NCBI RefSeq assembly: GCF_004358325.1
Contig: NZ_CP037940.1
Location: forward strand, 2,170,001-2,234,000
From: Periweissella cryptocerci
GTDB taxonomy: Bacteria > Bacillota > Bacilli > Lactobacillales > Lactobacillaceae
Length of the DNA: 64,000 bases
Direction: 5' to 3'
In this document: positions 8,837-17,950 of the stretch, in pieces
Numbering within the stretch: the stretch's first letter is position 1
Layout of the letters: every line of letters starts with the position of its first letter
Translations under genes and position numbers: made by a program
Notes under the pieces: model-generated
What the model was told of the DNA's origin: nothing
The model's database searches: none
What the model saw: only the letters and a program-made list of their open reading frames with translations

Positions 8837-9445
8837 ATGTTTAGAGCAATGAGTACGGCATTTTTATCATATATTGGGACCACGTCAGATTATTTTGTCA
8901 TTTTATTATTAATTTTTGGAATCTATCGGGGGAAACTTGCGCGCCCAGTTTTCATTGGGGCGTACGTTGGGAATTTCTTATTAGTCGCCATTTCAGTGAT
9001 TATTGCTTACGTTTTGAAATTTATTCCGGCTGAATGGATGCTCGGATTATTAGGGATTATTCCGATTGTCATGGGGATTAAAGGCTATTTCTCAGATGAC
9101 GACGAAGCCGATGAAGCAGCTGAGACTTTGGCTAAGGCTAATCCGAAAAAAATAATTACAAATGTTGTCATGATTACACTTGCGGCATGTGGTGCGGATA
9201 ACATGGCGATGTATATTCCATTCTTTGCTAATACTGATTTTAAATATGTTCCAGCCATTTTAGTGATGTTTTTAATTATTTTGACGGTTGTGATTTTTGC
9301 GGCATATCATTTGACGTTGCTGCCACCAGTCCATGCTTTTTTTGAAAAATACGGCGAAATTGCGACTTCCGCCATTTATATTTTGTTGGGGCTATATGTA
9401 TTGATTGATGCTGGCACAATTACTCACCTATTGGCTTTCTTATAA
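8837..9445 (+). CDS. cadD: CadD-family heavy-metal resistance transporter
   Basis: A 202-aa polytopic protein of the CadD family (LysE superfamily), which confers Cd/Zn resistance. The start at 8837 is used rather than the ATG at 8801 because GGGAGG lies 7 bp before it. Features include a GTTSDYFVILLLIFG start and a cytosolic acidic loop DDDEADEAAE that could bind metal. It shares an operon with the ArsR-type sensor downstream. Confidence 0.85.
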   Translation: MFRAMSTAFLSYIGTTSDYFVILLLIFGIYRGKLARPVFIGAYVGNFLLVAISVIIAYVLKFIPAEWMLGLLGIIPIVMGIKGYFSDDDEADEAAETLAKANPKKIITNVVMITLAACGADNMAMYIPFFANTDFKYVPAILVMFLIILTVVIFAAYHLTLLPPVHAFFEKYGEIATSAIYILLGLYVLIDAGTITHLLAFL

Positions 9446-9500
9446 TATATAATTGTATCAGTAGCATATAGATACTGAGAATATATGGCGAGGTGGGTTG

Positions 9501-9857
9501 ATGGCAGCAGATTATAAATTAATACCGGCAGATATGCTTGATGAAGCGACTAAGATTGCGCGTGTTTTGGGGAATAAGACGCGGATTCAGATTCTCTATT
9601 TATTAGAGCAAGATAAGTTAAATGTCACGGAACTACAAGGGATATTAGGGATTGAGCAATCGGCCTTGTCACACCAGTTACAAGAATTACGCGCATATCA
9701 GTTAATTAATCAGGAACGAAAAGGTAAATCAATTTATTATGAATTGACTGATCTACATATCTTGACCACAGTGAATTCGATACTCCATCACACAGAGCAC
9801 GTATTACTGAATCGAGATCACGATGGTAAATTATTAAAAAATGATATAACGGAATAA
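9501..9857 (+). CDS. ArsR/SmtB-family metal sensor, CzrA-like
   Basis: A 118-aa winged-helix repressor. The recognition helix region reads GIEQSALSHQLQELR. A complete alpha-5 zinc site is visible near the C-terminus: D-x-H and, 11 residues later, H-x-x-H, the same spacing as D84/H86/H97/H100 of CzrA. The alpha-3 cysteines of CadC are absent, so zinc or cobalt rather than Cd/Pb would be the expected inducer. The start may also be the TTG at 9498; GAGGTGG precedes both. Confidence 0.85.
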   Translation: MAADYKLIPADMLDEATKIARVLGNKTRIQILYLLEQDKLNVTELQGILGIEQSALSHQLQELRAYQLINQERKGKSIYYELTDLHILTTVNSILHHTEHVLLNRDHDGKLLKNDITE

Positions 9858-9859
9858 CG

Positions 9860-9903
9860 CAAAACGGAGCAGAACTTTTTAGTTCTTGCTCCGTTTTGTA
9901 TTA
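9860..9903 (+). terminator. Terminator of cadD-czrA
   Basis: Long stem CAAAACGGAGCAGAACT / AGTTCTTGCTCCGTTTTG directly after the regulator gene. Confidence 0.85.
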
Positions 9904-9906
9904 CAA

Positions 9907-9947
9907 ATAAAAAACACTTGAACGACCAATGAAGGTCTACAAGTGTT
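9907..9947 (-). terminator. Terminator of mntR
   Basis: On the minus strand AACACTTG ... GACC/GGTC ... CAAGTGTT is followed by a six-T tract. Confidence 0.8.
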
Positions 9948-9955
9948 GTGAAAGA

Positions 9956-10609
9956 TTAGTTTACAAAGATAAAGTTGGCTGATTTTAAGCTGACTTGAAC
10001 TTCAGTTTGATCATCTTGATTAATTAAAATGATTGGACCATCGAATGGTAACCGACCTTTAACGAGCCAAGTTTGTGCTATATCAAGATGAATCATTTCG
10101 ATATATTCGAGTAATTCAAAATCTTCAGAATAACTGTTAATTGTGATGACAGCGCCATCTTTAGTTGCAGCCAATGTTTGTAGGATGGTAGGTTTGTAAT
10201 TGTAGTGTTCATCTGGAATCAATAAACCATGGGGACAGTAACGGGGGGTACCCAGGAATGTATCTAATGAATTAATCATCTTTTCATCGGCATCGTGATC
10301 AAGGTTATCCGCGTTCATATGACTTTCAGCCAATGATAAGCCAAGTTTATCATGCAAAAATACTTCGAATAAGCGGTGGGAACGAATTAACTTCAAAGCA
10401 GTCTTACGACCAGAAGCAGTCAATGTTACCCCGTAATAAGGTTGCACTTCAACATCGCCAGATTCTTGTAATTTGGCCAACATATCAGAAACTGAAGATG
10501 GGGTCACTTTCAAGTGCTCGGCAATTGCTTTATTGGAAATTTTTTCATTTGAGCCACCTAATTCAAGGATGGTTTGCAAATATTGAGTTTTCGACATTGA
10601 TTCGGGCAA
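9956..10609 (-). CDS. mntR: DtxR/MntR-family metalloregulator
   Basis: A 217-aa DtxR-family repressor: N-terminal winged helix (residues about 5-65, TPSSVSDMLAKLQESG), dimerisation/metal region with HDADEKMINSLDTFLG and CPHGLLIP, and a C-terminal FeoA/SH3-like domain. A TTG start is chosen because GAGAGG lies 9 bp upstream; the next ATG (10597) has no ribosome site. Placement between two mntH genes suggests Mn-dependent repression of mntH. Confidence 0.88.
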   Translation of the reverse strand: MPESMSKTQYLQTILELGGSNEKISNKAIAEHLKVTPSSVSDMLAKLQESGDVEVQPYYGVTLTASGRKTALKLIRSHRLFEVFLHDKLGLSLAESHMNADNLDHDADEKMINSLDTFLGTPRYCPHGLLIPDEHYNYKPTILQTLAATKDGAVITINSYSEDFELLEYIEMIHLDIAQTWLVKGRLPFDGPIILINQDDQTEVQVSLKSANFIFVN

Positions 10610-10987
10610 GATAATGTTCCTCTCATTTTTTAGCTTTGTCTAAAAATTAATATGTATATTATAACATCTTTTTATCTAAGATGACGAAAATTAGATTGTT
10701 TGCCTAAATTTGTATTTGATAGCGTAGTGGATTAACTAGTGACGGCTGACGCTTTCAGGATGTCAGGTTAGGCTCAATAAAGTGCTTAAAGGTGAGTTAT
10801 GCTGACAGTTATGCGTAAATTATAAGTATTGTTAGTGTAAATTTTTTAACGGAATTGGACTAATGTCAAACGGGTAATTTAAGCAGATTGCTTGCGGCTA
10901 CAACAATGGAAGCGATAACAATTTAGTGTGCCAATAATTTACATGAGTTTAACAGTTTAAAATTTTAAGACATGCCTAACTTTTTTA
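10610..10987. other. Intergenic region between mntR and mntH 2
   Basis: About 380 bp. Related half-sites reading TTAGGCA on the minus strand occur just upstream of mntR (about 10700) and near 10974 before mntH 2. They could be MntR sites but the repeat is too imperfect to call. Otherwise nothing was seen. Confidence 0.3.
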
Positions 10988-11015
10988 TTTACAATGATTT
11001 GTTCTTGAGTATAAT
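10988..11015 (+). promoter_or_regulatory. Promoter of mntH 2
   Basis: TTTACA and TATAAT are separated by 16 bp, about 105 bp before the mntH 2 start. The leader contains two hairpins (AGGT...ACCT about 11020-11045 and CACCTCC...GGGAGCGTG about 11055-11082). I do not recognise them as a known riboswitch. Confidence 0.6.
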
Positions 11016-11119
11016 AAACAAGGTACCAGAAAAAATTCAGGACCTATCAGGGCATCCACCTCCACAAATGGGAGCGTGCTTTGGTTGCTGTTGAATTATT
11101 AAACAAAGGAGTAGTTGAA

Positions 11120-12490
11120 ATGTCAGACGAAACAGGGAAAGTGAAATTTGCTTCAAATGCAAATGGAGCAAGTTTAGAAGAAGTTAACGGTAGTGTTGAG
11201 GTTCCAAAGAATGCAGGGTTTATGCGAACCTTATGGGCATTTAGTGGACCTGGCGCACTTGTTGCAGTTGGATATATGGATCCAGGTAACTGGATTACCT
11301 CAATTGTTGGGGGAGCGCAATATCGTTACTTGCTTTTATCAGTAGTTGTTATTTCAGGAATTATTGCCATGATTATGCAGTATATGGCTGCTAAATTAGG
11401 TATCGTGACGCGGCAAGATTTGGCCCAAGCCATTCGTAATAATACTAACAAACCAGTTGGATATGTATTATGGATAATGACTGAGCTTGCCATTATGGCG
11501 ACAGATATTGCCGAAGTCATCGGGGCAGCGATTGCCTTACAATTATTATTTGGAATTCCATTGATGATTGGTGTGTTATTGACCATCGCGGATGTATTCT
11601 TGCTATTATTATTAACAAAACTTGGATTCCGAAAAATTGAAGCAATTGTCGTAACGTTGATTTTATCAATTTTAGCAATCTTCTTATACTTAGTAATCCT
11701 TTCAAAACCTAGTATTGCCGGTATTGCGGGTGGACTTATCCCTCGTGCTTCGATTTTACATCACAGTCAATTAACGTTGGCGCTTGGGATTATCGGTGCC
11801 ACTGTGATGCCCCACAACTTGTACTTGCACTCATCAATTTCACAAACACGAGCATATAACTCAGATGATAAAGATGAAGTAGCAAAAGTTGTGAAATTTA
11901 CTACGTGGGATTCAAACATTCAGTTGATTGGTGCCACAGTAGTTAATTCATTGCTCTTGATTTTGGGAGCCGCATTGTTCTTTGGTCATGGTGATCAATT
12001 ACAAGCTTTCGGCGATTTATACCGCGCCTTGAGCGATAACACGATTGCCAAGGGAATTGCTTCACCAGTTCTTTCAACCTTGTTTGCGGTTGCCTTGTTA
12101 GCTTCAGGACAAAATGCCACGATTACGGGTACTTTGACTGGGCAAATCATTATGGAAGGTTTCATTCATTTGAAGATTCCAATGTGGGCCCGGCGTTTAA
12201 TCACGCGGATTATTGCGGTTGTGCCGGTCTTAGTAGCCGCAATCATTTGGGGTGGCACTGAAGGTGTCTTGGATAATCTTTTGGTTTACTCACAAGTGTT
12301 CTTATCAGTGGCACTACCATTTACGATGATTCCGCTGATTTACTTTACCGGTTCTAAGAAGCACATGGGCGAACGTTTTGTTAACCCATTGTGGATTTCG
12401 ATAATTGCATGGGCTTCAGCAATTATCTTGACGGGCTTGAACATTCAATTAGTCTTTAACCTAGTTAAGGAACTTATCGAAAAAATTTAA
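11120..12490 (+). CDS. mntH: Nramp-family Mn(II) transporter MntH (copy 2)
   Basis: A 456-aa paralogue of the gene at 6864, largely identical over its length with the same [15 protein letters not shown] and [12 protein letters not shown] motifs. The ATG at 11120 follows AAAGGAG; the longer frame from TTG 11081 lacks a ribosome site. Unlike copy 1 it has a roughly 100-nt 5' leader with hairpins. It is followed 18 bp later by a usp gene. Confidence 0.93.
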   Translation: MSDETGKVKFASNANGASLEEVNGSVEVPKNAGFMRTLWAFSGPGALVAVGYMDPGNWITSIVGGAQYRYLLLSVVVISGIIAMIMQYMAAKLGIVTRQDLAQAIRNNTNKPVGYVLWIMTELAIMATDIAEVIGAAIALQLLFGIPLMIGVLLTIADVFLLLLLTKLGFRKIEAIVVTLILSILAIFLYLVILSKPSIAGIAGGLIPRASILHHSQLTLALGIIGATVMPHNLYLHSSISQTRAYNSDDKDEVAKVVKFTTWDSNIQLIGATVVNSLLLILGAALFFGHGDQLQAFGDLYRALSDNTIAKGIASPVLSTLFAVALLASGQNATITGTLTGQIIMEGFIHLKIPMWARRLITRIIAVVPVLVAAIIWGGTEGVLDNLLVYSQVFLSVALPFTMIPLIYFTGSKKHMGERFVNPLWISIIAWASAIILTGLNIQLVFNLVKELIEKI

Positions 12491-12508
12491 CATTAAGGAG
12501 CGATGCAC

Positions 12509-12955
12509 ATGGATTTTAAATTAGAATTACCAAAGCACAAAAACATATTAGTTGGTGTAGATGATTCAGCTGATGCTCAACTGGCATTCTTGAATGCGGT
12601 TAGTCATGCATTAGAAGATGATTCATTGTTACACATCGTGACCGTACTTGAATCTGATTCATTGAATGTTTTCCAATTTTTAGATAAAGAAGCTTTAGAA
12701 AATAAACGGCTTGAAGTTGAAAAACGGCTCCAAGATTATCAAGCACAAGCAGTGCATGCGGGTGTTAAAGAAGTTCATATCGTATTGGCTGAAGGTGAAC
12801 CAGGTGAAACCATCGTAAAAGACGTGATTCCTGATGTTAAACCAGATCTTGTTGTCGTTGGTGCGGCAGCCAAGACTGGGTTAGGTAAGTTCATGGGTAG
12901 CCAAGCTGGGTACATTGCAAAGAATGCACCGGTATCGGTATTAGTTGTCCGCTAA
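12509..12955 (+). CDS. UspA-family universal stress protein (copy 2)
   Basis: A 148-aa paralogue of the usp at 8255. The ATG at 12509 is preferred over 12503 because AAGGAG is then 8 bp away. It keeps GVDDSADA and the GAAAKTGLGKFMGSQAGY nucleotide-binding loop. The mntH-usp unit is clearly a duplicated cassette. Confidence 0.85.
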   Translation: MDFKLELPKHKNILVGVDDSADAQLAFLNAVSHALEDDSLLHIVTVLESDSLNVFQFLDKEALENKRLEVEKRLQDYQAQAVHAGVKEVHIVLAEGEPGETIVKDVIPDVKPDLVVVGAAAKTGLGKFMGSQAGYIAKNAPVSVLVVR

Positions 12956-12997
12956 GAGCAGTACAGCATTAATTAATATAATAAAATTAATTAATAG

Positions 12998-13027
12998 AAA
13001 GTGACGCCCTCGGGTTGTCGCTTTTTT
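12998..13027 (+). terminator. Terminator of mntH-usp 2
   Basis: AAGTGAC/GTCGCTT stem with an inner CCC/GGG pairing, followed by TTTTTT. Element C begins 30 bp further on. Confidence 0.75.
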
Positions 13028-13057
13028 AGTGCATGCAAATACGGCGCAAGTTTGATC

Positions 13058-13439
13058 GGTTCTATTCCGTCTGACGTGGATTGAATAAAATTGGCCACTG
13101 CGTGCCAGTCAATTACTTGGCGCACCACGCTGGAAGCGGCCTCCCAAGCCAAAGTGCGGTCTTGGTCGGTTCGGACAAGCTGGGACTCTACGGGAATAAA
13201 TTCCCTAGACTCCTCATCTCATCCTCAGCGGCGACATGTGTTTCACACATATCACCCCAGTCGCGGTGTAAAGGCTGCGCCCACCAAGCAATAGACTGAC
13301 ACTCCGTTAGTTAGGTATAATTCTCAAACTAGCGAAAAACAGACCGCAGTAGTATTGAAAAACCACTTACAACAGAACCTCAGTAATTCGATGATTGAAA
13401 AGGATAGAAACGACAATGCCACGTTAAAAAAATATAGCC
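13058..13439 (+). mobile_element. Structured MITE-like element, copy C
   Basis: It starts GGTTCTATTCCGTCTGACG and ends CACGTT...ATATAGCC, so the reverse complement of the right end also begins GGCT. The flanks GTTTGATC (13050-13057) and GTTTAATC (13440-13447) are an 8-bp target duplication with one change. The core is about 13102-13302. P2 is CCAAG/CTTGG with outer pairs; P3 is GGGAA-TAAA-TTCCC within longer arms. Confidence 0.87.
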
Positions 13440-13595
13440 GTTTAATCAAACCGTATTCGGTGTTGTTCAGAATTTATAATCTGTAAAATAACACTAATCA
13501 AAATTGGCTCGTGAAATCGATGCATTAAATCGGACATTGCTTGGAGCATTTTTGGTATAATGACTGCACTACTAAGGCAGAAAGCGAAGAGAGCG

Positions 13596-14054
13596 ATGCA
13601 AATCGAATTTAAAAAAGACCCGGCATTAACTGAAGCTGAAGTTGCAGTCGATGTGCGGGCACAGGTGGAAACAGCCGACACGGATCGATTGATGACCTAT
13701 ATTGGGGCCTTTCAAACTCAAAATAAGGTTTTGCTGGTCAATGACCGTAAACGGAAAGTGTTGGTCCAAGTACCAGAAGACGAAATCATTTCAATCGAGG
13801 TGCAGAAGGATTTTATCACGATTGTTACCAAGCAAAATATGTATGAAGAACGGGAACGGTTATACAAAGTTTTGGAGAGTTTAAGCCCCGACAAGTTCAT
13901 TCAAGTCGCTAAAGCTTCCGTGATTAATTTAGAATATCTCAAACAAATTGAAGTGACCCGGATGGGGACCACAATTGCGGTATTAGTAAATAATCAAGAA
14001 GTGGTTGTGACACGGACGTACTATAAAGCATTGAAACAACGGATGGGGGCTTAA
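13596..14054 (+). CDS. LytTR-domain DNA-binding regulator
   Basis: A 152-aa protein starting MQIEFKKD, chosen for the GAGAG-type ribosome site. The C-terminal part (residues about 50-150) is a LytTR DNA-binding domain (DEIISIEVQKDFITIVTKQ ... FIQVAKASVINLEYLKQIE). No receiver domain is present. This stand-alone form is commonly paired with a DUF3021 membrane protein, as here. Confidence 0.85.
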   Translation: MQIEFKKDPALTEAEVAVDVRAQVETADTDRLMTYIGAFQTQNKVLLVNDRKRKVLVQVPEDEIISIEVQKDFITIVTKQNMYEERERLYKVLESLSPDKFIQVAKASVINLEYLKQIEVTRMGTTIAVLVNNQEVVVTRTYYKALKQRMGA

Positions 14055-14055
14055 G

Positions 14056-14454
14056 ATGAGTTATCTAAAATTAGTTAGTCGGACCGCGTGGCGGGCGGTG
14101 ACGATTGGCTCAATCATAATTGTTGTCAATGGCGTCTTGACGCATTCAATACCAACGAAACTCGTCATTAGTGTTTTTGTGATGGCATTCTTAATTGGTT
14201 TGGCAACATTGCTGTATAAGATCGAACGTTTACCGTTATTAACGGTGTTTATTTTGCACTATGTAATTACAGAAATCGTTGTGATTATCGTGGATGGTCT
14301 GACCTATGGCTTTTTCACGACACCACTGGGCCTGTTTAGTGAATGGCTCACAATTACGATAATTTATTTTATTGTGTGGGGTATTAAACATGGTAGCCAA
14401 ATATACGAAGCTCGCAAATTAAATGTGTTAAATAAGCAACGGCAGCAAAAGTAA
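14056..14454 (+). CDS. DUF3021-family membrane protein
   Basis: A 132-aa protein with four hydrophobic segments and a basic C-terminal tail, starting 1 bp after the LytTR gene stop. LytTR plus DUF3021 is a recurrent two-gene cassette in Firmicutes. The membrane partner probably modulates the regulator (inference from co-occurrence). Confidence 0.8.
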   Translation: MSYLKLVSRTAWRAVTIGSIIIVVNGVLTHSIPTKLVISVFVMAFLIGLATLLYKIERLPLLTVFILHYVITEIVVIIVDGLTYGFFTTPLGLFSEWLTITIIYFIVWGIKHGSQIYEARKLNVLNKQRQQK

Positions 14455-14495
14455 TAAATATGATGGAACCTGATGTTGGGTAAATAATGGAAAAC

Positions 14496-14529
14496 GAGTC
14501 ACTTACACAAATTGTAGGTGGCTCTTTTT
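14496..14529 (+). terminator. Terminator of the LytTR-DUF3021 operon
   Basis: GAGTCACTTACA pairs fully (with G-T pairs) with TGTAGGTGGCTC and is followed by TTTTT. Element D starts 18 bp downstream. Confidence 0.85.
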
Positions 14530-14546
14530 GTGCACAAAAAATATTT

Positions 14547-14911
14547 GGCTCTATTTCGTCTGACGTGAAATTTATAAAATGTGATGAGATGTATGATTAC
14601 CGCTAAACTTGCAGCGACAAAGATTACGGCATATGACTAGTCAGACTGCCTGCTCAAACTAACGAAGGGGCTGGAAACAGGCTGGACTTTAGCTCGCACC
14701 GTGATGGCGTAATCAGTAACGGGTTTGGTTACTGATTATGGATTTGTGAAGATGGTTACCGCGTTAGCGAACCAAGCTTCGCAAACATTTGAAGACCGCA
14801 CTGTGGCTTCAAATGCTTGTCTTCCATCACGGTGTCCAGACTGTTTCCAGCATCGTAGTGGGAATCGATCTGAGACACATATCCAAATTCCACGCTAGAA
14901 AAATTTTAGTC
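14547..14911 (+). mobile_element. Structured MITE-like element, copy D (inverted-core type)
   Basis: The ends GGCTCTATTTCGTCTGACG and TTCCACGCTAGAAAAA...AGTC form an imperfect inverted repeat of about 27 bp. AAATATTT flanks both sides exactly (14539-14546, 14912-14919). The core, 14670-14851, is closed by GCTGGAAACAG/CTGTTTCCAGC and contains CATTTGAAG/CTTCAAATG around ACCGCACTGTGG. That loop is the reverse complement of the P2 loop type seen in copies A, C, E, F and G. Nearly identical to the right half of copy H. Confidence 0.88.
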
Positions 14912-14932
14912 AAATATTTATTTAGTTTTATG

Positions 14933-14961
14933 TTGACTTAACTAAATAAATGAAATATACT
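14933..14961 (+). promoter_or_regulatory. Promoter of the marR-ABC operon
   Basis: TTGACT and TATACT with a 17-bp spacer, 62 bp before marR. Copies of AACTAA/TTAGTT around it could be the autoregulatory MarR site. Confidence 0.7.
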
Positions 14962-15022
14962 TCTTTTTGTTGATTAGTTAGATTGCTGATTATAAAACTA
15001 AATAAAAAATAGAGGTATGAAA

Positions 15023-15862
15023 ATGACTGTAGAAAATTTATTTGATAACTTAATGAATTTGGTTCACAACCCAAACTTGTTGATGGCATCGCGGACAATT
15101 GGTTTACGTGATAACGCACGCGTTGATAATAGTAAGCGGCTATTACGAATTCTAGTTGAAACAGACAAGGCGATGACGTCAGGTTCAATTGCCGAAATTC
15201 TGGGTATTCGACCAGCTTCAGTATCTGTGCTCGTAAGCAAGTCTGAAAGTAATGGCTATGTTGAGCGGATTAAAGACGAAAATGATGCGCGGGTTGTGTT
15301 AGTAAAAATTACCGCCGCTGGTCGAGAATTTTTGGAGACCCAAGTTGATACTGCTGCCGAAGTAAAAGCAGCAATCTTTGCGCCATTAAATGAAGAAGAA
15401 CGTGCGAGTTTTGAAGCCAGCTTAGAAAAGGTTAATGCGCATGTTGCCAGTGATGAATTCACGCAACAATTAATGGACAAGTTCGATATGCCAGAATTTG
15501 CTAAACGCGCCTTTACAATGAAACACCGCAATGAAATGGAACGTTTTGGTAATAACGTCGATCAATTCGATAAGCATATGGAACAGTGGAATAATCATTT
15601 CAGCAAGCACATGGATCGTGTAAGTAAGCATCTGGATAAGCATATGAAGCGCAATGGCTTTGGTAGTGACCAACAAGATGACTTCACCACGCGAGACACT
15701 TTTAATCAGAGTGAAGAAAATTTTGCCGGTCGTTCATTTGACCCTATGGATGGTGAAAAATTTGCTGGTCGTGGTAACAACTTCACCCGTGATTTTAACG
15801 AAATGGGCCACAATGGCTTCATGAATAATCGTGAAAATCCATTCGATGGCCGTAAGTATTAA
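15023..15862 (+). CDS. MarR-family regulator with long His/Met-rich tail
   Basis: A 279-aa protein. Residues about 25-120 are a MarR winged helix (GSIAEILGIRPASVSVLVSKSESNGYVERIKDENDARVV). Ordinary MarR proteins are about 150 aa; here a hydrophilic tail of about 140 residues follows. It contains repeated HM/DKH units (FDKHMEQWNNHFSKHMDRV, KHLDKHM), then FAGR repeats and Gly/Asn-rich sequence. The ATG at 15023 has better spacing from GAGGT than 15017. The ABC exporter lies 148 bp downstream, so it is probably the regulator of that operon. Confidence 0.82.
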   Translation: MTVENLFDNLMNLVHNPNLLMASRTIGLRDNARVDNSKRLLRILVETDKAMTSGSIAEILGIRPASVSVLVSKSESNGYVERIKDENDARVVLVKITAAGREFLETQVDTAAEVKAAIFAPLNEEERASFEASLEKVNAHVASDEFTQQLMDKFDMPEFAKRAFTMKHRNEMERFGNNVDQFDKHMEQWNNHFSKHMDRVSKHLDKHMKRNGFGSDQQDDFTTRDTFNQSEENFAGRSFDPMDGEKFAGRGNNFTRDFNEMGHNGFMNNRENPFDGRKY

Positions 15863-16010
15863 AAAAATAATGACACAAATCTTGATTCTTGGAAATTGCA
15901 AGAATCATACATACTATTGGGACACGTAAGCTTACGCATATAAATAATAGTATAAAAAAGGTGATATAGGAGCCTGCGATGTGATTAGTGGGTGATAGGG
16001 AGAAAGAATA

Positions 16011-17780
16011 ATGGCACATAGTGAAATGCACGGTGGAACACGGCGACCAAAGGGGAAGAATAAGTTTAACTGGAAAAATTTCTTCAATTTGATTAAAGTT
16101 GCGCACCCACAATGGCGTTATCTCGGAACTGGTTTAGTACTTGGCTTATTTGGTGTGATTGGTAACTTAGCAACACCAACGTTTGCAAGTAAAATTATTA
16201 GTACATTTAAAAATGGCCTCAACAAAGAATTGATTGCAATTGCATTGATCCTATTCATTGGTGCCGCGATTGTTTCCTCAGTTGGGAATTTCTTACTCGG
16301 TGTTGCCGGTGAACAAATTGTACAAAATTTACGGAAGACTGTTTGGGACAAATTAGTCGTTCTAAAAGTTAAATATTTTGACGAAGTTAAGTCTGGTGAA
16401 ATGATTTCACGTTTGGTGAATGACACTTCGCAAGTGAAAACTTTGGTGGCAAACAGTTTCCCCAACTTTATTACCGGATTAATCCAATTAATTGGGGCAA
16501 TTGTATTAATGTTTGTCGCCGATTGGCACATGACGTTGATGATGTTGATTGCGATTCCACTTGCTGCAGCGGCGATGGCATTCCCAATGATTTGGGGTGG
16601 TCGGATTGGGCGGGCAACCCAAGATGGTATTGCTGAATTCAGTGGTCAATCAACAGATACATTAGCCGAAATTCGCTTGGTTAAGGCATCTGGTTCTGAA
16701 AAACAAGAACTTGAACGTGGGCACAACCAAATTAATCATTTGTTCAAATTAGGTCGTCGTGAAGCAATCATCGATGGCGTTTCACAACCATTGATGTCGA
16801 TGGTAATGATGGGCGTATTCATCTTAATCATCGCATTTGGGGCATACCGTGTCTCAGAAGGTGTGATGACGACAGCAGCATTGATTGCCTTCATGATGTA
16901 CTTGTTTCAAATGATGCCACCAGTGATGACGATTGCAACTTTTGCGACGACACTAGCGAAGACGCAAGGGGCAACTGAACGAATTGGTGAAATCTTGAAG
17001 GAAGATGCCGAAGATTTGAATGCTGGGACAAGCGTAAATGTTGCTGGCAAGACTTTAGCAGTTGAACACGTTGACTTTGGCTACAATAAGCAAGAACTCA
17101 TTTTACAAGATGTTTCATTTGAAGCAAAACCAAATACGATTGTCGCCTTTGCTGGTCCTTCAGGTGGTGGTAAATCAACAATTTTTGGCTTATTGGAACG
17201 TTTTTATGAACCAACAAGTGGTGCGATTAAAATTGGTGACAAAAACGTTGCCAATACTAGTCTGGAATCATGGCGTGACCAAATCGGGTTCGTATCACAA
17301 GATTCATCAATCATGGCTGGAACCATTCGCGATAATTTAACGTATGGGCTAGATGGTAGTTACACCGATGACCAACTTTGGCATGTCCTTGAATTGGCAT
17401 ACGCTAAGAACTTCGTTGCTGAAATGCAGGATGGCTTGGATACCCAAGTTGGTGAACGTGGCGTTAAGGTATCCGGCGGTCAACGTCAACGTTTAGCAAT
17501 CGCACGGGCATTCTTACGCGACCCTAAAATCTTGATGCTTGATGAAGCAACGGCGAGTCTCGATTCCGAATCAGAAGCGATGGTGCAAAAGGCGCTCGAA
17601 TCATTGATGAAAGATCGGACAACTTTAGTGATTGCCCACCGCTTGAGTACAATTGTCGATGCTGACAATATTTACTTTATCGAACACGGTAAGGTTACTG
17701 GCTCTGGAACACATAAGGAATTGGTTGCATCACACGAGCTTTACAAGGAATACGTTAACGAGCAAGTTTTGACGGCATAA
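16011..17780 (+). CDS. ABC multidrug-type exporter, half-transporter (LmrA/BmrA-like)
   Basis: A 589-aa type IV ABC exporter: six membrane helices (residues about 40-320) followed by an ATPase with Walker A GPSGGGKST, Q-loop GFVSQDSS, signature VSGGQRQRLAIARA, Walker B ILMLDEATA and H-loop IAHRLS. It should act as a homodimer. Substrate unknown; the upstream MarR gene suggests drug-responsive expression. GGGAGA precedes the ATG. Confidence 0.9.
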   Translation: MAHSEMHGGTRRPKGKNKFNWKNFFNLIKVAHPQWRYLGTGLVLGLFGVIGNLATPTFASKIISTFKNGLNKELIAIALILFIGAAIVSSVGNFLLGVAGEQIVQNLRKTVWDKLVVLKVKYFDEVKSGEMISRLVNDTSQVKTLVANSFPNFITGLIQLIGAIVLMFVADWHMTLMMLIAIPLAAAAMAFPMIWGGRIGRATQDGIAEFSGQSTDTLAEIRLVKASGSEKQELERGHNQINHLFKLGRREAIIDGVSQPLMSMVMMGVFILIIAFGAYRVSEGVMTTAALIAFMMYLFQMMPPVMTIATFATTLAKTQGATERIGEILKEDAEDLNAGTSVNVAGKTLAVEHVDFGYNKQELILQDVSFEAKPNTIVAFAGPSGGGKSTIFGLLERFYEPTSGAIKIGDKNVANTSLESWRDQIGFVSQDSSIMAGTIRDNLTYGLDGSYTDDQLWHVLELAYAKNFVAEMQDGLDTQVGERGVKVSGGQRQRLAIARAFLRDPKILMLDEATASLDSESEAMVQKALESLMKDRTTLVIAHRLSTIVDADNIYFIEHGKVTGSGTHKELVASHELYKEYVNEQVLTA

Positions 17781-17800
17781 ATTAATATTAGGAGGCACGA

Positions 17801-17896
17801 ATGAAAATAATTAAAGCAGTTTTTTACACAGTATTAGAAATGTTAACTTTTGGATTACTTGATCCAAAGTACAAATACGCTAAGTTGTTAGTTTAA
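17801..17896 (+). CDS. 31-aa hydrophobic peptide downstream of the ABC exporter
   Basis: A short frame with an excellent ribosome site (TAGGAGG, 7 bp) 20 bp after the ABC gene. It begins MKIIKAVFYTVLEMLTFGLL and ends in a basic DPKYKYAKLLV tail, so it could form one membrane helix. It is likely the third gene of the marR-ABC operon, perhaps a small modulator of the exporter (inference from position). Confidence 0.6.
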   Translation: MKIIKAVFYTVLEMLTFGLLDPKYKYAKLLV

Positions 17897-17950
17897 GCGT
17901 TTAATGGAGGTGGGACAAAAGGTGTTTTGCAACCTTTCGTTCGTTAATCA

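Noticed and set aside
10660-10990. MntR operators around mntR and mntH 2
   Set aside because: Only imperfect TTAGGCA half-sites occur and none precedes mntH 1, so no operator is claimed.
11020-11119. mntH 2 leader as a yybP-ykoY manganese riboswitch
   Set aside because: Two hairpins exist, but I could not find the conserved internal-loop sequences of that riboswitch and the leader is too short.
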